NCBI GenBank assembly: GCA_002479405.1
Contig: DLMX01000071.1
Span: 1-31,757 of the forward strand
Origin: Methylophilaceae bacterium UBA7525
GTDB lineage: Bacteria; Pseudomonadota; Gammaproteobacteria; Burkholderiales; Methylophilaceae
DNA: 31,757 nucleotides
Direction: 5' to 3'
Shown: positions 15,901-24,680 of the stretch, one piece after another
Position numbering within the stretch: position 1 is the first letter of the stretch
Layout of the letters: the number at the start of each line of letters is the position of its first letter
Program-made: the position numbers and the translations under genes
The notes under the pieces: generated by a model
The model's input: only the letters and a program-made list of their open reading frames with translations
Database searches by the model: none
Told to the model about the DNA's origin: nothing

Positions 15901-16426
15901 GGCCGCAACGCTGCAATTCGATATAGAACCGGTTTGGAAACAAACTGGCCCAGTCTTCGGCAAGTTGGCGCGCCAATGGCAGATTGGATTGCAGCAAGGC
16001 CTGTCCGACATCACCGGCCATGGCGCCCGACAACAGGATCAGACCTTCGGTCCCGGACTCTTGCAGCCATTCGCGTTTGATTTCCGCGCGACCTCTGTGC
16101 TGGTTCTGCAGATAAGCCTGCGTCAGCAACTGACACAGTTTCAGATAGCCGGCCTGCGACTGGCACAACAGCAGGATACGGAAGGGTTGATCGCGGTTGA
16201 CCGTATTTTCCAGCCACAGATCGCAGCCGACGATGGCCTTGACCCCGCTACCACGTGCAGCCTTGTAGAACTTGATGGCACCGAACAGGTTGCTGAGATC
16301 CGTTAATGCCAGCGCGGGCATATGATCGGCTACGGCACGCTCGACGTACTCATCAATGCGCACGGTACCGTCCACAATGGAATACTCACTGTGGCAGCGC
16401 AGATGAATGAAAGAAGGCTGTTGCAT
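12977..16426 (-). CDS. dnaE: DNA polymerase III alpha subunit (DnaE)
   Basis: A 1149-residue replicative polymerase, close to E. coli DnaE (1160). The N-terminal PHP domain begins at FIHLRCHSEYSIVDG and is the degenerate, non-metal type. The polymerase active site is intact: PDFDIDFCQEGRDRV carries catalytic Asp405 and Asp407, the third aspartate is in LVKFDFLGLRTLTILD, and GPGRGSGAGSVVAYSLGITDLDPL forms the nucleotide-binding region. The fingers (ALYRPGPMDLIPDF, AMGKKKAEEMA, FNKSHAAAYALVAYHTAYLKAHYPAAF), the tandem helix-hairpin-helix region and a C-terminal OB-fold domain follow. Only a weak CAGG lies upstream of the ATG and no convincing promoter is visible in the 101 bases after chpA. accA lies 93 bases downstream on the same strand. 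Confidence 0.97.
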   Translation of the reverse strand: MQQPSFIHLRCHSEYSIVDGTVRIDEYVERAVADHMPALALTDLSNLFGAIKFYKAARGSGVKAIVGCDLWLENTVNRDQPFRILLLCQSQAGYLKLCQLLTQAYLQNQHRGRAEIKREWLQESGTEGLILLSGAMAGDVGQALLQSNLPLARQLAEDWASLFPNRFYIELQRCGHAQQEIYVNRAMGLAAELQLPVVATHPIQFIESDSFKAHEARVCISEGYVLADKRRPQHFTPEQHFKTQTQMAELFADIPSALTNSVEIAKRCNLALTLGKNYLPQFPTPNNESLDEYLDAQARAGLERRLEVLYPDAAVRDARRPEYLQRLEFEVGIIIQMGFPGYFLIVADFINWAKNNSVPVGPGRGSGAGSVVAYSLGITDLDPLRYALLFERFLNPERVSMPDFDIDFCQEGRDRVIDYVKHKYGLDAVSQIATFGTMAAKAVIRDVGRVLDLPFNFVDGIAKLIPNELGITLPKAMEKEPQLQERFEQEEEVRELMELALRLEGLTRNIGMHAGGVLISPGKISDFSPIYCQPGGESLVSQYDKDDVEAVGLVKFDFLGLRTLTILDMALVNANRQRAAQGLPPLSFETMPLDDESTFELLKAANTTAVFQLESRGMKDMLKQAKPDVFEDIIALVALYRPGPMDLIPDFCRRKHGLQRVEYPHPATESVLKETYGIMVYQEQVMQIAQVVAGYSLGGADLLRRAMGKKKAEEMAQQRAIFVDGAVKNGTPARQAEEVFDLMEKFASYGFNKSHAAAYALVAYHTAYLKAHYPAAFLAASMSADMNNTDSVHIFHDDCLQNGVEVLPPDINQSEYRFQPVNDKQILYGLGAIKGTGLAAIEVILAARQADGPFKDLFDFCQRLDLRKVNRRVIESLIRAGAFDKLQPNRAALLAGVSLAISAAEQSGAASGQDSLFGSLSDSVAHVLPEVDEWSDAERLQQEKMALGFYLSGHPYLGYQKELASFVRGSLATLVPKDQPQLLAGVVTGIRIRMTSRGKMAIVTLDDTTARIEIVVGNELLNQNAHLVKEDMLLVVEGRVSNDDFSGGIRVNARKLHDLASARSAHASMLKISCNGQSDARKLKELLAPYCRREPSDEHRGCKVKVEYHNDGARVELMLGDSWRVELHDELLAGLRRWLSDDNVRVLYN

Positions 16427-16489
16427 ACAGGCTAATTTTACCTGATTAGCGCCTGCTATTCGCCGCTTACAGATAAGGATTTTTACTAC

Positions 16490-16525
16490 TTCAGATCATG
16501 GCGCATGACTACAGCATGATCTGAA
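16490..16525. repeat. Perfect 11-bp inverted repeat between chpA and dnaE
   Basis: TTCAGATCATG and CATGATCTGAA flank a 14-base loop two bases beyond the chpA stop. It would form a stable stem in the chpA transcript, but on that strand it is followed by AGTAGTAAAAATCC, with no U-tract. It may stabilise the 3' end or serve as a binding site upstream of dnaE. Confidence 0.55.
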
Positions 16526-16527
16526 TA

Positions 16528-19500
16528 CTAGGCAGTGACAGCAGCGTGGCCGAGTTGGGTATTGATTTCAGCCAGCAGATCGTCATCCTGCACCGGTTTA
16601 CCCAGGAACGCGTTGACGCCGATTTCCTTGGCGTGGCTTTGGTGCTTCTCGGCTGTACGTGAGCTGATCATGATGATCGGAATACCTGCCGTATCGGCAT
16701 CTCCGCGCACGTTACGGGCGAATTCGAAGCCGTCCATGCGTGGCATCTCGATATCGAGCAGAATGATATCCGGTCTGGTTTCCTGCAGCAGTTGCAGGGC
16801 ATCCATACCATCCTTCGCCGTCACCACCTGATAGCCTTCGCGTTCCAGCGTACGACCCAGAACCTTGCGCATGGTCAGGGAATCGTCCACCACCATGACG
16901 GTTGGCTTGGCCACGACTGCAGCTTCAGCTTCCAGCAGCCGTGCATGGCTGACCACAATGACTTCGCGATTGGCCATCTGCACCGGGTTGACGATCAGAA
17001 CGATCTTGCCGTCACCCATCACCGTTGCTCCAGTGATACCAGGCACGCGGGCAAGTTGCGACCCGATAGGCTTCATGACCACTTCCTGGTTACCGATGAT
17101 CTCGTCGACATGCAAGGCAATGCGGTTGGTACCACTACGCAGCAGCAATATCGGCGTATAAGCCAGTTGTTCAGGTTCGGCATCCGCTTCACCGATCAGC
17201 CTGGAGAAATAGTGTATCGGATATTCGCGGTCTGCCCAGTGAATGGCCTTGGCTTCATAAGCCGCGGCCAGCAAGCCGGTTTTCAGTTTCTGCAACTGTT
17301 CAACCATGATCGATGGCAAGGCATACAGATGCGTGCCCGAACGTACCAGAACCACCTGCGCAACAGAAAGTGTCACCGGCAGATAAATCGTGAAGACAGC
17401 ACCGTGTTCCGGTGAGTTGAATACTTCAATACGACCGCCGAGTGCGGTAATGTCACCACGCACGGCATCCAGACCGACACCACGGCCTGATATCTGAGTC
17501 ACATCAGCAGCAGTCGAGAAACCGGGCTCGAAAATGATGGCCATCAGGCTCTGCTCACTAGTTTCCTGATCCGCCTGTATCAGGCCGTTCTGAATAGCCT
17601 TTTCACGGACTCTATCCAGCTTGATACCGGCACCGTCATCGGCAACGGTAATGACGATTTCATCGTTTTCGCGTTTAACCTTGAGCTGTACACTTCCGGT
17701 TTCCGGTTTATGCAGTTTTTTACGCTGCGCTACCGGCTCTATGCCGTGACCGACCGAATTCCGCAACAAATGCTCAAGCGGCGCACCGATCTTGTCCAGT
17801 ACACTACGGTCGATATCAACCGACTCGCCGTCGATCGTCAGCTCGACCGGCTTGCTCAATTCATGCGCAGTCTGACGGACAATACGATGCAGACGCTCGG
17901 AGATCACCGAAAACGGCACCATACGCACATTCATCAGACCATACTGCAACTCGCGATTCATGCGAGCCTGCTGCTGCAGCGCGGATTCCGTCTCATCCAG
18001 ATTGTTCAGCAAACCGTTCTGGATCGTGGAAACGTCGTTCACGCTCTCGGCCATCATGCGGGTCAGTTCCTGCAAACGCGTGAAGCGGTCAAATTCCAGC
18101 GGATCGAAAGCTTCCTGCGTTTCCTGCAGCAAGGTCATGCGAGACTGCATCTGACTTTCAGTTTCGATTTCGAGCTCACGCAAATAGCTGCGCAAACGGA
18201 AAACGCTTTCCGTCAGATCCAGTGAAAAGTGCTTGAAGCCCTGCATTTCCTGTTCCATGCGCGAACGGGCGATACTGACCTCACCTGCTTCGTTGATCAA
18301 CCTGTCCAGCATATCTGCACGCATACGCAGGAACTGCGCACGACGATTGCCGCCACGGCTGACGGCTACCTCATCCTTGCGGCCAACGGCAGATTCGCCG
18401 GTCAGCTCCTCAAGGAAAACGCCGATACTGTCCACATCCTGGAACATGTCGTCGAAATCGGCTGGCGTAACCTTTTTCTTCAGTGCCTGAATCACGCGAC
18501 CTTCCATATTATGGACGACATTGCCCATCTCAGACTGGCCGGCCATGCGTGCACTACCCTTCAACGTATGCAATGCGCGTTGCAATGCATCCGGATGGCT
18601 GTTTTCTTGCGGCGCCTTGCGCCATGCGCGCAATTCATTACCGATCTGCGGCACCAGCTCGCGGGCTTCTTCAGTAAAGATGGTTAGCAGTTCCTGATCC
18701 AGCGGACTACTGACCTCAATGGAATCAGGAGCCATTGCCTGCTCAAGCTCATCAGGCTGTCCGACATCCTCAGCAGTTTGCACGCTGACCGGCTGCTCAA
18801 CCAGCTCAATCGCTGCTACTGGAGACGCCTCCTCTTCCGGCACTGCCTGGCTGGCTTTTTCAGTCGCTTTTTTCAGCGCGGTAAGCAGTGCCGTGGCGCG
18901 CTTGGGCTCTACCAATGCTTCGACCTTCTCCAGCATGTCGGTCAATGATTTGACGACATTGCCAAGCAAAGTCAGGGACTTGTCATTCCATTGACCAGGG
19001 AAGACATCGAGCCAGTTTTCCAGTGCACGAGAGAGGTCAGAAAGCGCCTTGAATCCAGTCGCACCGGCATTACTGGCCAGGGTGTGAGCAGAACGCACCA
19101 GTGATTCGGCAGGCACTCCAGTAGAACCGACTTCAAGCTTTGCAGTTTCCTTCGTGATGGTCTGCAAATGCTGCTTTGCTTCACCGAGGAAGATATTGAA
19201 CAAGGCCCGGCTGATTTTTCTGGTACCCCCAATCAATACTTCTGCAGCCTCGGCCACCGGTTTCTGCTTGGCAAATTCGGCTTCCAGGACCTGGGCTTCG
19301 GCCTGCCACTCGATAAATGATGGCTCACACGTACCCTTTTCAAGCAGCTCGGCCACCCAGCCGGAGAATGCAGCACTCGCCTTTTCGATAAAGGACAATT
19401 GGTTCGCGCTGGGCACCACATCGTTTTCAATCACGACGTTCAATAATTTTTCCACTGCCCAGGCGATCTCGCCCAAGGCATCAAGCCCGACAGTACGGCC

Positions 19501-21537
19501 GCTGCCCTTCAGGGTATGGAAGGAGCGACGCAGATCGCGCAGGGTTTCGGTATCGCCGCGGTTGGCCTGCCAGCGCGGCAGGAACTCGACTATCTTGCCG
19601 ATCTCTTCCGTGGCCTCCTCGATGAAGATCTCGACGATCTCCGGATCGAGACCGGCACTGGCGGCGGCCGCCGCCACGGTCGGTGCGGGCGCGGCAGTCA
19701 CCGCGGGCGCCACGGCGGCGGCCGGTTCTGCGGCCGCTTCTTCAGGTGGCGCTGCAACAACAATCTCTTCCGGTGCAGCGGCCAGCTCGATCTCTTCTTC
19801 CGCCCCTGCGGCCGGCTCTTCCACGGCCTCCGTGGGCAGGGTATCCACCGGATAGCCCAGTTTCGCCACAGCGCGCTCAGCCACCTCGAGCACCATCGCC
19901 GGATGCACGCGGCTCTCCACGAAGGCGTCCATGTAGTATTCGATGGAGGTCAGCGCGTCGGCCAGGGCATCGAGCATGTCGGCGCCGGGCAGGGCCTCCG
20001 CCTTGGCGAGGTCGTTGCTGATATAGAGCGAGGTGGCGCGCAGCACCTGCGCCGCACGGGTATAGGACAGCAGGCTCAGACTGCCGATGATCTCGTGCAG
20101 CAGCCCCGGCAGCGGCGCCAGCGGTGCGGCATCGGCAGGGGTAGCGACGAAGGCGTCCACCGCATCCTTGACCCGCAGCAGATTGCTGCGCGCCTCTTTC
20201 ATGACCTGGCGGATGACGCGCTGGTGTTCGGCCTCGGCCTCCGGCGACAACTCGCCGGCACCCACCTGGCCGGCCAGATCGTCAGCCTGCTCCAACGGAC
20301 GTACGGAACCCCAGTCGCGCAGGGCGGAATCCACCGCCAGCACGGCACTGGCGATACCCATCAGCACATCGTCGCCGGGTGCCGTTTCCGCGCCCTGCAA
20401 TTCGCTGATGATTGCTGCCTGTCGCTCCAGCGCCTGCTGCAACGACGTCTGTCCCATCATCGCCAGGGTACTGGCGAGACGCGCCAGGGTATCCACCAGC
20501 GGCAACAGGCTGGCCGCATCACGCGACTCGCTGCGGACGAAAATGTCGAGGGCGTCCTGAATGGTGGCCAGCTCTTCCAGCACGTCGCCGGCCAGCGTCT
20601 TCTTCAGTTCGGCATTGAAGCCGCCGATGCCGGCGGGCGCCGCCCCGCCGGCCAACAGCTGACCGAGGCCAAAGGCCGCTTTCAGTTCGGCCAGGCGGGC
20701 GCCGCCGCCATGGGCCTGCGCCACCTGGAACAGCATGCTGGTAAGTGCCGAAACCAGGCTCTCGGCCTTGACGGCATGCTCACCGCCGTCGCCGATCTGG
20801 CGGATCACCTGCTCACCATTGCTGAGCAGGCGCTTGGCCGCGGTACGGATCACCTGCCCGCCCTCGGCCAGGGATTCGACAAAGCCGCCAAACACCCAGA
20901 ACCATTGCCGCAGCGCCGGCTCGGTTGCAGCGGCCAGCAGCTTGTCGCTCAGGGCACGCAGAGTCTTCAGGCTGTGCGGGATTTCCTCGCCGCGCAACAG
21001 GTGCAGCAGACTGGATTGATAGTAAGGACGTGCCTTTTGCGCCAGGGCACGGATGTCGACGCCGGATGCCGTAGAAGGCGGCGGCATCACAGTCAGATCG
21101 GGCTGGAAGAAATCACTTTCCGGCAGCGGCTGCTCGCCGCGCAGGCGACGCATTTCATTGATCAGCGCCAACAGCACCAGGGCGTTGTCGGCCTGACCGC
21201 CCTGCAGCCCTTCCAGATAGTCCGGCAGCTGCAGCACGGCGCGCATCAACACCTCGCAGGCGCGCTCCACCTCGCTGATGCGCTTCTCCTGCAGGGCGAC
21301 GGCCAGCAGCTCCATCTCGTCGGCGGCACGGGCGGCGCCGTACAACTCCACCATCTGCAGGGTGCCGCGCACCTGATGCAGGTGCATGACGCAGAAACCC
21401 ATCTGGGTTTCATCGTCCGGCGTGGCGAGGAACGCCTCCAGCGCCAGCCTGGCCTGGTCGAGGGAGGCGTCGATCTCCCCCTTGACCCAGTTGAGGGTGC
21501 TGACGTCGAACTTCGCGGTCATCGGCATGGCACCCAT
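16528..21537 (-). CDS. chpA: ChpA/PilL-type hybrid chemosensory histidine kinase of the Pil-Chp system
   Basis: A 1669-residue cytoplasmic CheA-type kinase that controls type IV pilus retraction and twitching. After an N-terminal FimL/ChpA-like helical region (about 1-620) and an Ala/Pro/Glu-rich linker come three HPt domains. Their histidines are His674 (SFHTLKGSGR), His818 (SAHTLASNAG) and His990 (ALHTLKGSAR). The CheA core follows, with dimerisation/HK segment LDRLINEAGEVSIARS, N-box LLRNSVGHGIEP, G1 VADDGAGI and G2 GRGVGLDAV. A CheW-like domain and a C-terminal receiver with Asp1595 (LLDIEMPRMDG) complete it. It is much shorter than P. aeruginosa ChpA, which has more Xpt domains. The SD is weak; ATGs at codons 1, 4 and 6 are all possible. 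Base composition changes near His674. Confidence 0.93.
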   Translation of the reverse strand: MGAMPMTAKFDVSTLNWVKGEIDASLDQARLALEAFLATPDDETQMGFCVMHLHQVRGTLQMVELYGAARAADEMELLAVALQEKRISEVERACEVLMRAVLQLPDYLEGLQGGQADNALVLLALINEMRRLRGEQPLPESDFFQPDLTVMPPPSTASGVDIRALAQKARPYYQSSLLHLLRGEEIPHSLKTLRALSDKLLAAATEPALRQWFWVFGGFVESLAEGGQVIRTAAKRLLSNGEQVIRQIGDGGEHAVKAESLVSALTSMLFQVAQAHGGGARLAELKAAFGLGQLLAGGAAPAGIGGFNAELKKTLAGDVLEELATIQDALDIFVRSESRDAASLLPLVDTLARLASTLAMMGQTSLQQALERQAAIISELQGAETAPGDDVLMGIASAVLAVDSALRDWGSVRPLEQADDLAGQVGAGELSPEAEAEHQRVIRQVMKEARSNLLRVKDAVDAFVATPADAAPLAPLPGLLHEIIGSLSLLSYTRAAQVLRATSLYISNDLAKAEALPGADMLDALADALTSIEYYMDAFVESRVHPAMVLEVAERAVAKLGYPVDTLPTEAVEEPAAGAEEEIELAAAPEEIVVAAPPEEAAAEPAAAVAPAVTAAPAPTVAAAAASAGLDPEIVEIFIEEATEEIGKIVEFLPRWQANRGDTETLRDLRRSFHTLKGSGRTVGLDALGEIAWAVEKLLNVVIENDVVPSANQLSFIEKASAAFSGWVAELLEKGTCEPSFIEWQAEAQVLEAEFAKQKPVAEAAEVLIGGTRKISRALFNIFLGEAKQHLQTITKETAKLEVGSTGVPAESLVRSAHTLASNAGATGFKALSDLSRALENWLDVFPGQWNDKSLTLLGNVVKSLTDMLEKVEALVEPKRATALLTALKKATEKASQAVPEEEASPVAAIELVEQPVSVQTAEDVGQPDELEQAMAPDSIEVSSPLDQELLTIFTEEARELVPQIGNELRAWRKAPQENSHPDALQRALHTLKGSARMAGQSEMGNVVHNMEGRVIQALKKKVTPADFDDMFQDVDSIGVFLEELTGESAVGRKDEVAVSRGGNRRAQFLRMRADMLDRLINEAGEVSIARSRMEQEMQGFKHFSLDLTESVFRLRSYLRELEIETESQMQSRMTLLQETQEAFDPLEFDRFTRLQELTRMMAESVNDVSTIQNGLLNNLDETESALQQQARMNRELQYGLMNVRMVPFSVISERLHRIVRQTAHELSKPVELTIDGESVDIDRSVLDKIGAPLEHLLRNSVGHGIEPVAQRKKLHKPETGSVQLKVKRENDEIVITVADDGAGIKLDRVREKAIQNGLIQADQETSEQSLMAIIFEPGFSTAADVTQISGRGVGLDAVRGDITALGGRIEVFNSPEHGAVFTIYLPVTLSVAQVVLVRSGTHLYALPSIMVEQLQKLKTGLLAAAYEAKAIHWADREYPIHYFSRLIGEADAEPEQLAYTPILLLRSGTNRIALHVDEIIGNQEVVMKPIGSQLARVPGITGATVMGDGKIVLIVNPVQMANREVIVVSHARLLEAEAAVVAKPTVMVVDDSLTMRKVLGRTLEREGYQVVTAKDGMDALQLLQETRPDIILLDIEMPRMDGFEFARNVRGDADTAGIPIIMISSRTAEKHQSHAKEIGVNAFLGKPVQDDDLLAEINTQLGHAAVTA
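19440..19620. other. Base-composition break inside chpA
   Basis: Hand counts on 60-base lines give 55% G+C at 16561, 58% at 19021, 47% at 19381 and 57% at 19441. They give 65% at 19501, 63% at 19561, 68% at 19621, 77% at 20101 and 65% at 25561. The step falls on the coding region of the first HPt domain (His674). It is too sharp and too persistent on both sides to be explained by the Ala/Pro-rich linker alone. Confidence 0.7.
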
Positions 21538-21568
21538 AGTGCGCTACGCATCAAGTCCGACAAGGCTC

Positions 21569-23620
21569 TTAGCCGGGCAGCTTGAAGCCGGATACGGATT
21601 TCTTCAAATCGTCCGCCAGCTCGGCCAGATTACCGATGGCCGCAGCGGTATGGGTGGTACCGGCCGAGGTCTGGGTGGTGATCTCCTGAATGACGTTCAT
21701 GGTGTCGGATACGTTGGCCGCCGCCGCCGCCTGCTGGCGGGTGGCGCCGGAAATGCTCTGTACCAGCTCAGCGAGGTGCATGGATACGTTTTCGATTTCG
21801 CCCAGTGCGGTGCCGGCGTCCTCGGCCAGACGGGCGCCGTTCACCACGCCTGCGGTACTTTGTTCCATGGAGATGACCGCTTCGTTGGTATCGGCCTGAA
21901 TGGTCTTAACCAGGGCCTCGATTTGTTTGGTGGCGTCGGCGGAACGTTCTGCAAGGCGCTGCACTTCGTCCGCAACCACGGCGAAGCCGCGGCCCGCCTC
22001 ACCGGCCATGGCGGCCTGGATGGCGGCGTTCAGAGCCAGGATGTTGGTCTGCTCGGCGATGTCGTTAATCAGCTCCACGATGTCGCCGATTTCCTGGGAG
22101 GACTCACCCAGGCGCTTGATACGCTTGGAGGTCTCCTGGATCTGCTCACGAATGCTGTCCATGCCTTCGATGGTCTTCTGCACCGCAGCGGTACCCTTGG
22201 AGGCGATATCCACGGAACGCTGCGCTTCCTCGGCCAGCTGGTCGGCGTTGCGTGACACGCCTTCGATGGAGATGGCCATTTCGTTAACCGCACTGGAGGC
22301 CGAGGCGATCTGCTGCGCCTGATGCTCGGAGGCCTCGGCGAGATGCATGGCGGTGGCCTGCGTCTGCTGCGCCGCCGCCGATACCTGGCTGGCGGTTTCG
22401 TTGATGGCGGTTACCAGGGTACGCAGGGCGTCGATGGCGTAGTTCATGGAGTCGGCGATGGCGCCGGTGATGTCCTCGGTCACGGTAGCGTTCACCGTGA
22501 GGTCACCGTCGGCGAGGTCGCCCATTTCGTCCAGCAGCCGCATGATGGCCTGCTGGTTACGACGGTTCTGATCCTCACTGTCTGCGCGCTGCGCATCGGC
22601 TTCCTCCAGACGCGCCGCACCCTCTTTACGCAGGGAGTAACCGAGATACAGCAGCAGCAACAGTGCGACCACACCGAACAGGCTGCCCATTACGGTATTG
22701 ACCTTGCGGCCCGAGGCGTAACCCTGGTAGCTGGTTTCCAGACGGGAAATCGTGTTGAGCAGGCGATCGGAGTGGGTCAGCACTTCCTGCACCGACTCGG
22801 ACACCTCGAACATCTCCGGGCTGCGTTCCAGGATGGCGCTCACCTGCGCGCCGATCTCTTCGAACAGGGCGTTCACTTCGGTGAGCTTGGCGCGAATCTC
22901 GTTGTTCGTTACGCGCTCGATGCCGAGGCCGCGGTTGCCGTCCAGCATGCCCTTGATGACGCGGCCGAAGAGGGCGGCGTCACGACCGAAACGGTCGGCG
23001 GCGGTTACTGCACCTTCACCGCCTTCCAGCACGCGGTTGACGTTGTTGACGATACGCTGCGACAACATGAGCTGGCGGCTGGCGATGTATACCTGACCGG
23101 ATTCGGAACCGCGCTGCGCCATCAGGGTGGCCACTTCGTCGGACAGGGCAAGCAGCTGGGCGGCGCGTTCGTTGATGGCCTGCACCGTTTCGCGCATGGC
23201 GCGTACCGCCTGTTCGCGGCTGAGGATGGTGGTGACGTTGCGATCGAAGCGGCGCCACTCGGTTTCCACAGCCTGCAATGCATCCAGCACCTCGATGGGC
23301 GTCGGCGGCATGCCGGTTTCCGGGTCACCTTCCTTCAGCAGGCCGAAGGAGTGGCGGAAGGATTCGTGGCTCTTCTTCAGCTGACTGAACACCGCACCCG
23401 TACCCTGCGAGGTCTGGCCGGCATACTTGGTTATCTGCTGCGACAGTACGCGCTGCTCACCCAACAGGGTGATGTATTGCTTGTCGTAGCCGTCCTGTAC
23501 GGCAACGTAGATATAGATTGCCGCCATGGCGAGCACGAAGAACAGCAGAAAGAAGATAAGTATGAAGACGGACTTATCGCCCCCTGCTGCACCGGCGGCC
23601 CCTTTGGATCGTGCTTTCAT
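21569..23620 (-). CDS. pilJ: PilJ-type methyl-accepting chemotaxis protein of the Pil-Chp system
   Basis: A 683-residue inner-membrane receptor. TM1 is at about 18-40, the periplasmic sensing domain at about 41-310 (all-helical, with repeated PilJ-like MLSQRIVNNVNRVLEGG and QRVLSQQITKYAGQTSQG segments), and TM2 at about 312-330. A long cytoplasmic coiled coil follows. The signalling tip reads NILALNAAIQAAMAGEAGRGFAV..., with Gln and Met where most MCPs have Glu and Arg, a departure I associate with PilJ. It passes surface or pilus-tension signals to the ChpA kinase through PilI. A GGAG site lies upstream of the ATG, and chpA begins 31 bases after the stop, so they are co-transcribed. Confidence 0.93.
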   Translation of the reverse strand: MKARSKGAAGAAGGDKSVFILIFFLLFFVLAMAAIYIYVAVQDGYDKQYITLLGEQRVLSQQITKYAGQTSQGTGAVFSQLKKSHESFRHSFGLLKEGDPETGMPPTPIEVLDALQAVETEWRRFDRNVTTILSREQAVRAMRETVQAINERAAQLLALSDEVATLMAQRGSESGQVYIASRQLMLSQRIVNNVNRVLEGGEGAVTAADRFGRDAALFGRVIKGMLDGNRGLGIERVTNNEIRAKLTEVNALFEEIGAQVSAILERSPEMFEVSESVQEVLTHSDRLLNTISRLETSYQGYASGRKVNTVMGSLFGVVALLLLLYLGYSLRKEGAARLEEADAQRADSEDQNRRNQQAIMRLLDEMGDLADGDLTVNATVTEDITGAIADSMNYAIDALRTLVTAINETASQVSAAAQQTQATAMHLAEASEHQAQQIASASSAVNEMAISIEGVSRNADQLAEEAQRSVDIASKGTAAVQKTIEGMDSIREQIQETSKRIKRLGESSQEIGDIVELINDIAEQTNILALNAAIQAAMAGEAGRGFAVVADEVQRLAERSADATKQIEALVKTIQADTNEAVISMEQSTAGVVNGARLAEDAGTALGEIENVSMHLAELVQSISGATRQQAAAAANVSDTMNVIQEITTQTSAGTTHTAAAIGNLAELADDLKKSVSGFKLPG

Positions 23621-23687
23621 TGTTCTCGCTCCTACACCACGAACGCTTGCGGAAAATCGAAGTTAATGCAACCCACGCGACAGGTGA

Positions 23688-24233
23688 CTAAGCCGCCGCC
23701 ACCTGCATGAATTCCGGACTGTCGACCAGTGCAGCCATGCTGAACACCGGCCAGGTTTCGCCCTCCTGGCGATAGGCACCGCGCAGATAGCGGGCATAGG
23801 CGGGATCCACCTCCCCCAGCTCTGCGCCGAACTCTTCCTCATAGAAATGCTTCAGGCCCAATACCTCATCCACCATCAATCCGGCGGAGATACCCTTGTA
23901 GCGCACCACCAGAATGCGGCTACGCCGACCGGGCAGGGCGGCCGCCCCGCGGGCAAAGTCCTGCAAATCCATCACCGGCAGCAGGGTGCCGCGGATATTC
24001 GCCACGCCCTTCACCCAGCGCTGCGCGCCGAATACGGCGGTGATGCGCGGCAGCGGCAGAATTTCCTTCACCTCATCCACAGCCGCCACCACCTGCATGT
24101 TGCCCAGCCGAAATCCCAGGCCGTCCCACGTGGTACGCACGTCCAACTGCTGGGGAAGCTCGAAGGCATGGGTTTTGCTGCGCTGCTCTATCTCCCGCAG
24201 CAACAACAGAGGATGTTGGGAAGGGGCGCTCAT
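23688..24233 (-). CDS. pilI: PilI, CheW-like adaptor of the Pil-Chp system
   Basis: A 181-residue single-domain CheW homologue that couples the PilJ receptor to the ChpA kinase. The core runs from RLGNMQVVAAVDEVKEILPLPRIT through WVKGVANIRGTLLPVMDLQDF to ILVVRYKGISAGLMVDEVLGL, the typical CheW beta-barrel blocks. The frame is open upstream, but the ATG at 24233 lies 8 bases after the pilH stop, gives the normal length and removes a stretch overlapping pilH. It sits third in pilG-pilH-pilI-pilJ-chpA, as in Pseudomonas. Confidence 0.92.
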   Translation of the reverse strand: MSAPSQHPLLLLREIEQRSKTHAFELPQQLDVRTTWDGLGFRLGNMQVVAAVDEVKEILPLPRITAVFGAQRWVKGVANIRGTLLPVMDLQDFARGAAALPGRRSRILVVRYKGISAGLMVDEVLGLKHFYEEEFGAELGEVDPAYARYLRGAYRQEGETWPVFSMAALVDSPEFMQVAAA

Positions 24234-24241
24234 GGTCCGGC

Positions 24242-24607
24242 TCAGACGCCCAGCACCGCCTTGATCTTGGCCAGCAGGTCGGCCTCCGCCACCGGCTTGG
24301 TGACATAGTCCTTGGCACCCTGGCGCAAGCCCCACACGCGGTCGGTTTCCTGATCCTTGGTGGTAACGATGATTACCGGGATATGTGCCGTTTCCGGATC
24401 CTTGGTGAGCTGGCGTGTGGCCTGGAAGCCGTTCATGCCGGGCATCACCACGTCCATCAGCACCAGGTCCGGCTTGCCGGCACGGGCGGCCGCCACACCT
24501 TTCTCGCCGTCGGCGGCGGTGGTGACCTCGTGGCCGTTCTTTTGCAGGATGCCGCTGAGGACGTGAATCTCGGTCGGAGAGTCATCGACTATCAGAATGC
24601 GCGCCAT
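24242..24607 (-). CDS. pilH: PilH, single-domain response regulator
   Basis: A 121-residue CheY-like receiver: ILIVDDS acidic pocket, phospho-acceptor aspartate in LVLMDVVMPGMNG, threonine switch in IIVTTKDQ and lysine in DYVTKPV. There is no output domain. In Pseudomonas PilH counteracts PilG and promotes pilus retraction through PilT. The ATG at 24607 has a GAGGGG ribosome site 7-8 bases upstream, which decides it over the longer open frame. Confidence 0.92.
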   Translation of the reverse strand: MARILIVDDSPTEIHVLSGILQKNGHEVTTAADGEKGVAAARAGKPDLVLMDVVMPGMNGFQATRQLTKDPETAHIPVIIVTTKDQETDRVWGLRQGAKDYVTKPVAEADLLAKIKAVLGV

Positions 24608-24680
24608 GTTTGTTCCCCTCGACTGACTATGCATTTCACCTGTCGCGCCGTGCGTCCCGCCGTCGCGTCAGGCTTGTGAT

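Noticed and set aside
16490..16525. Rho-independent terminator for chpA
   Set aside because: The 11-bp stem is perfect but no U-tract follows on the chpA strand, so I list it only as an inverted repeat.
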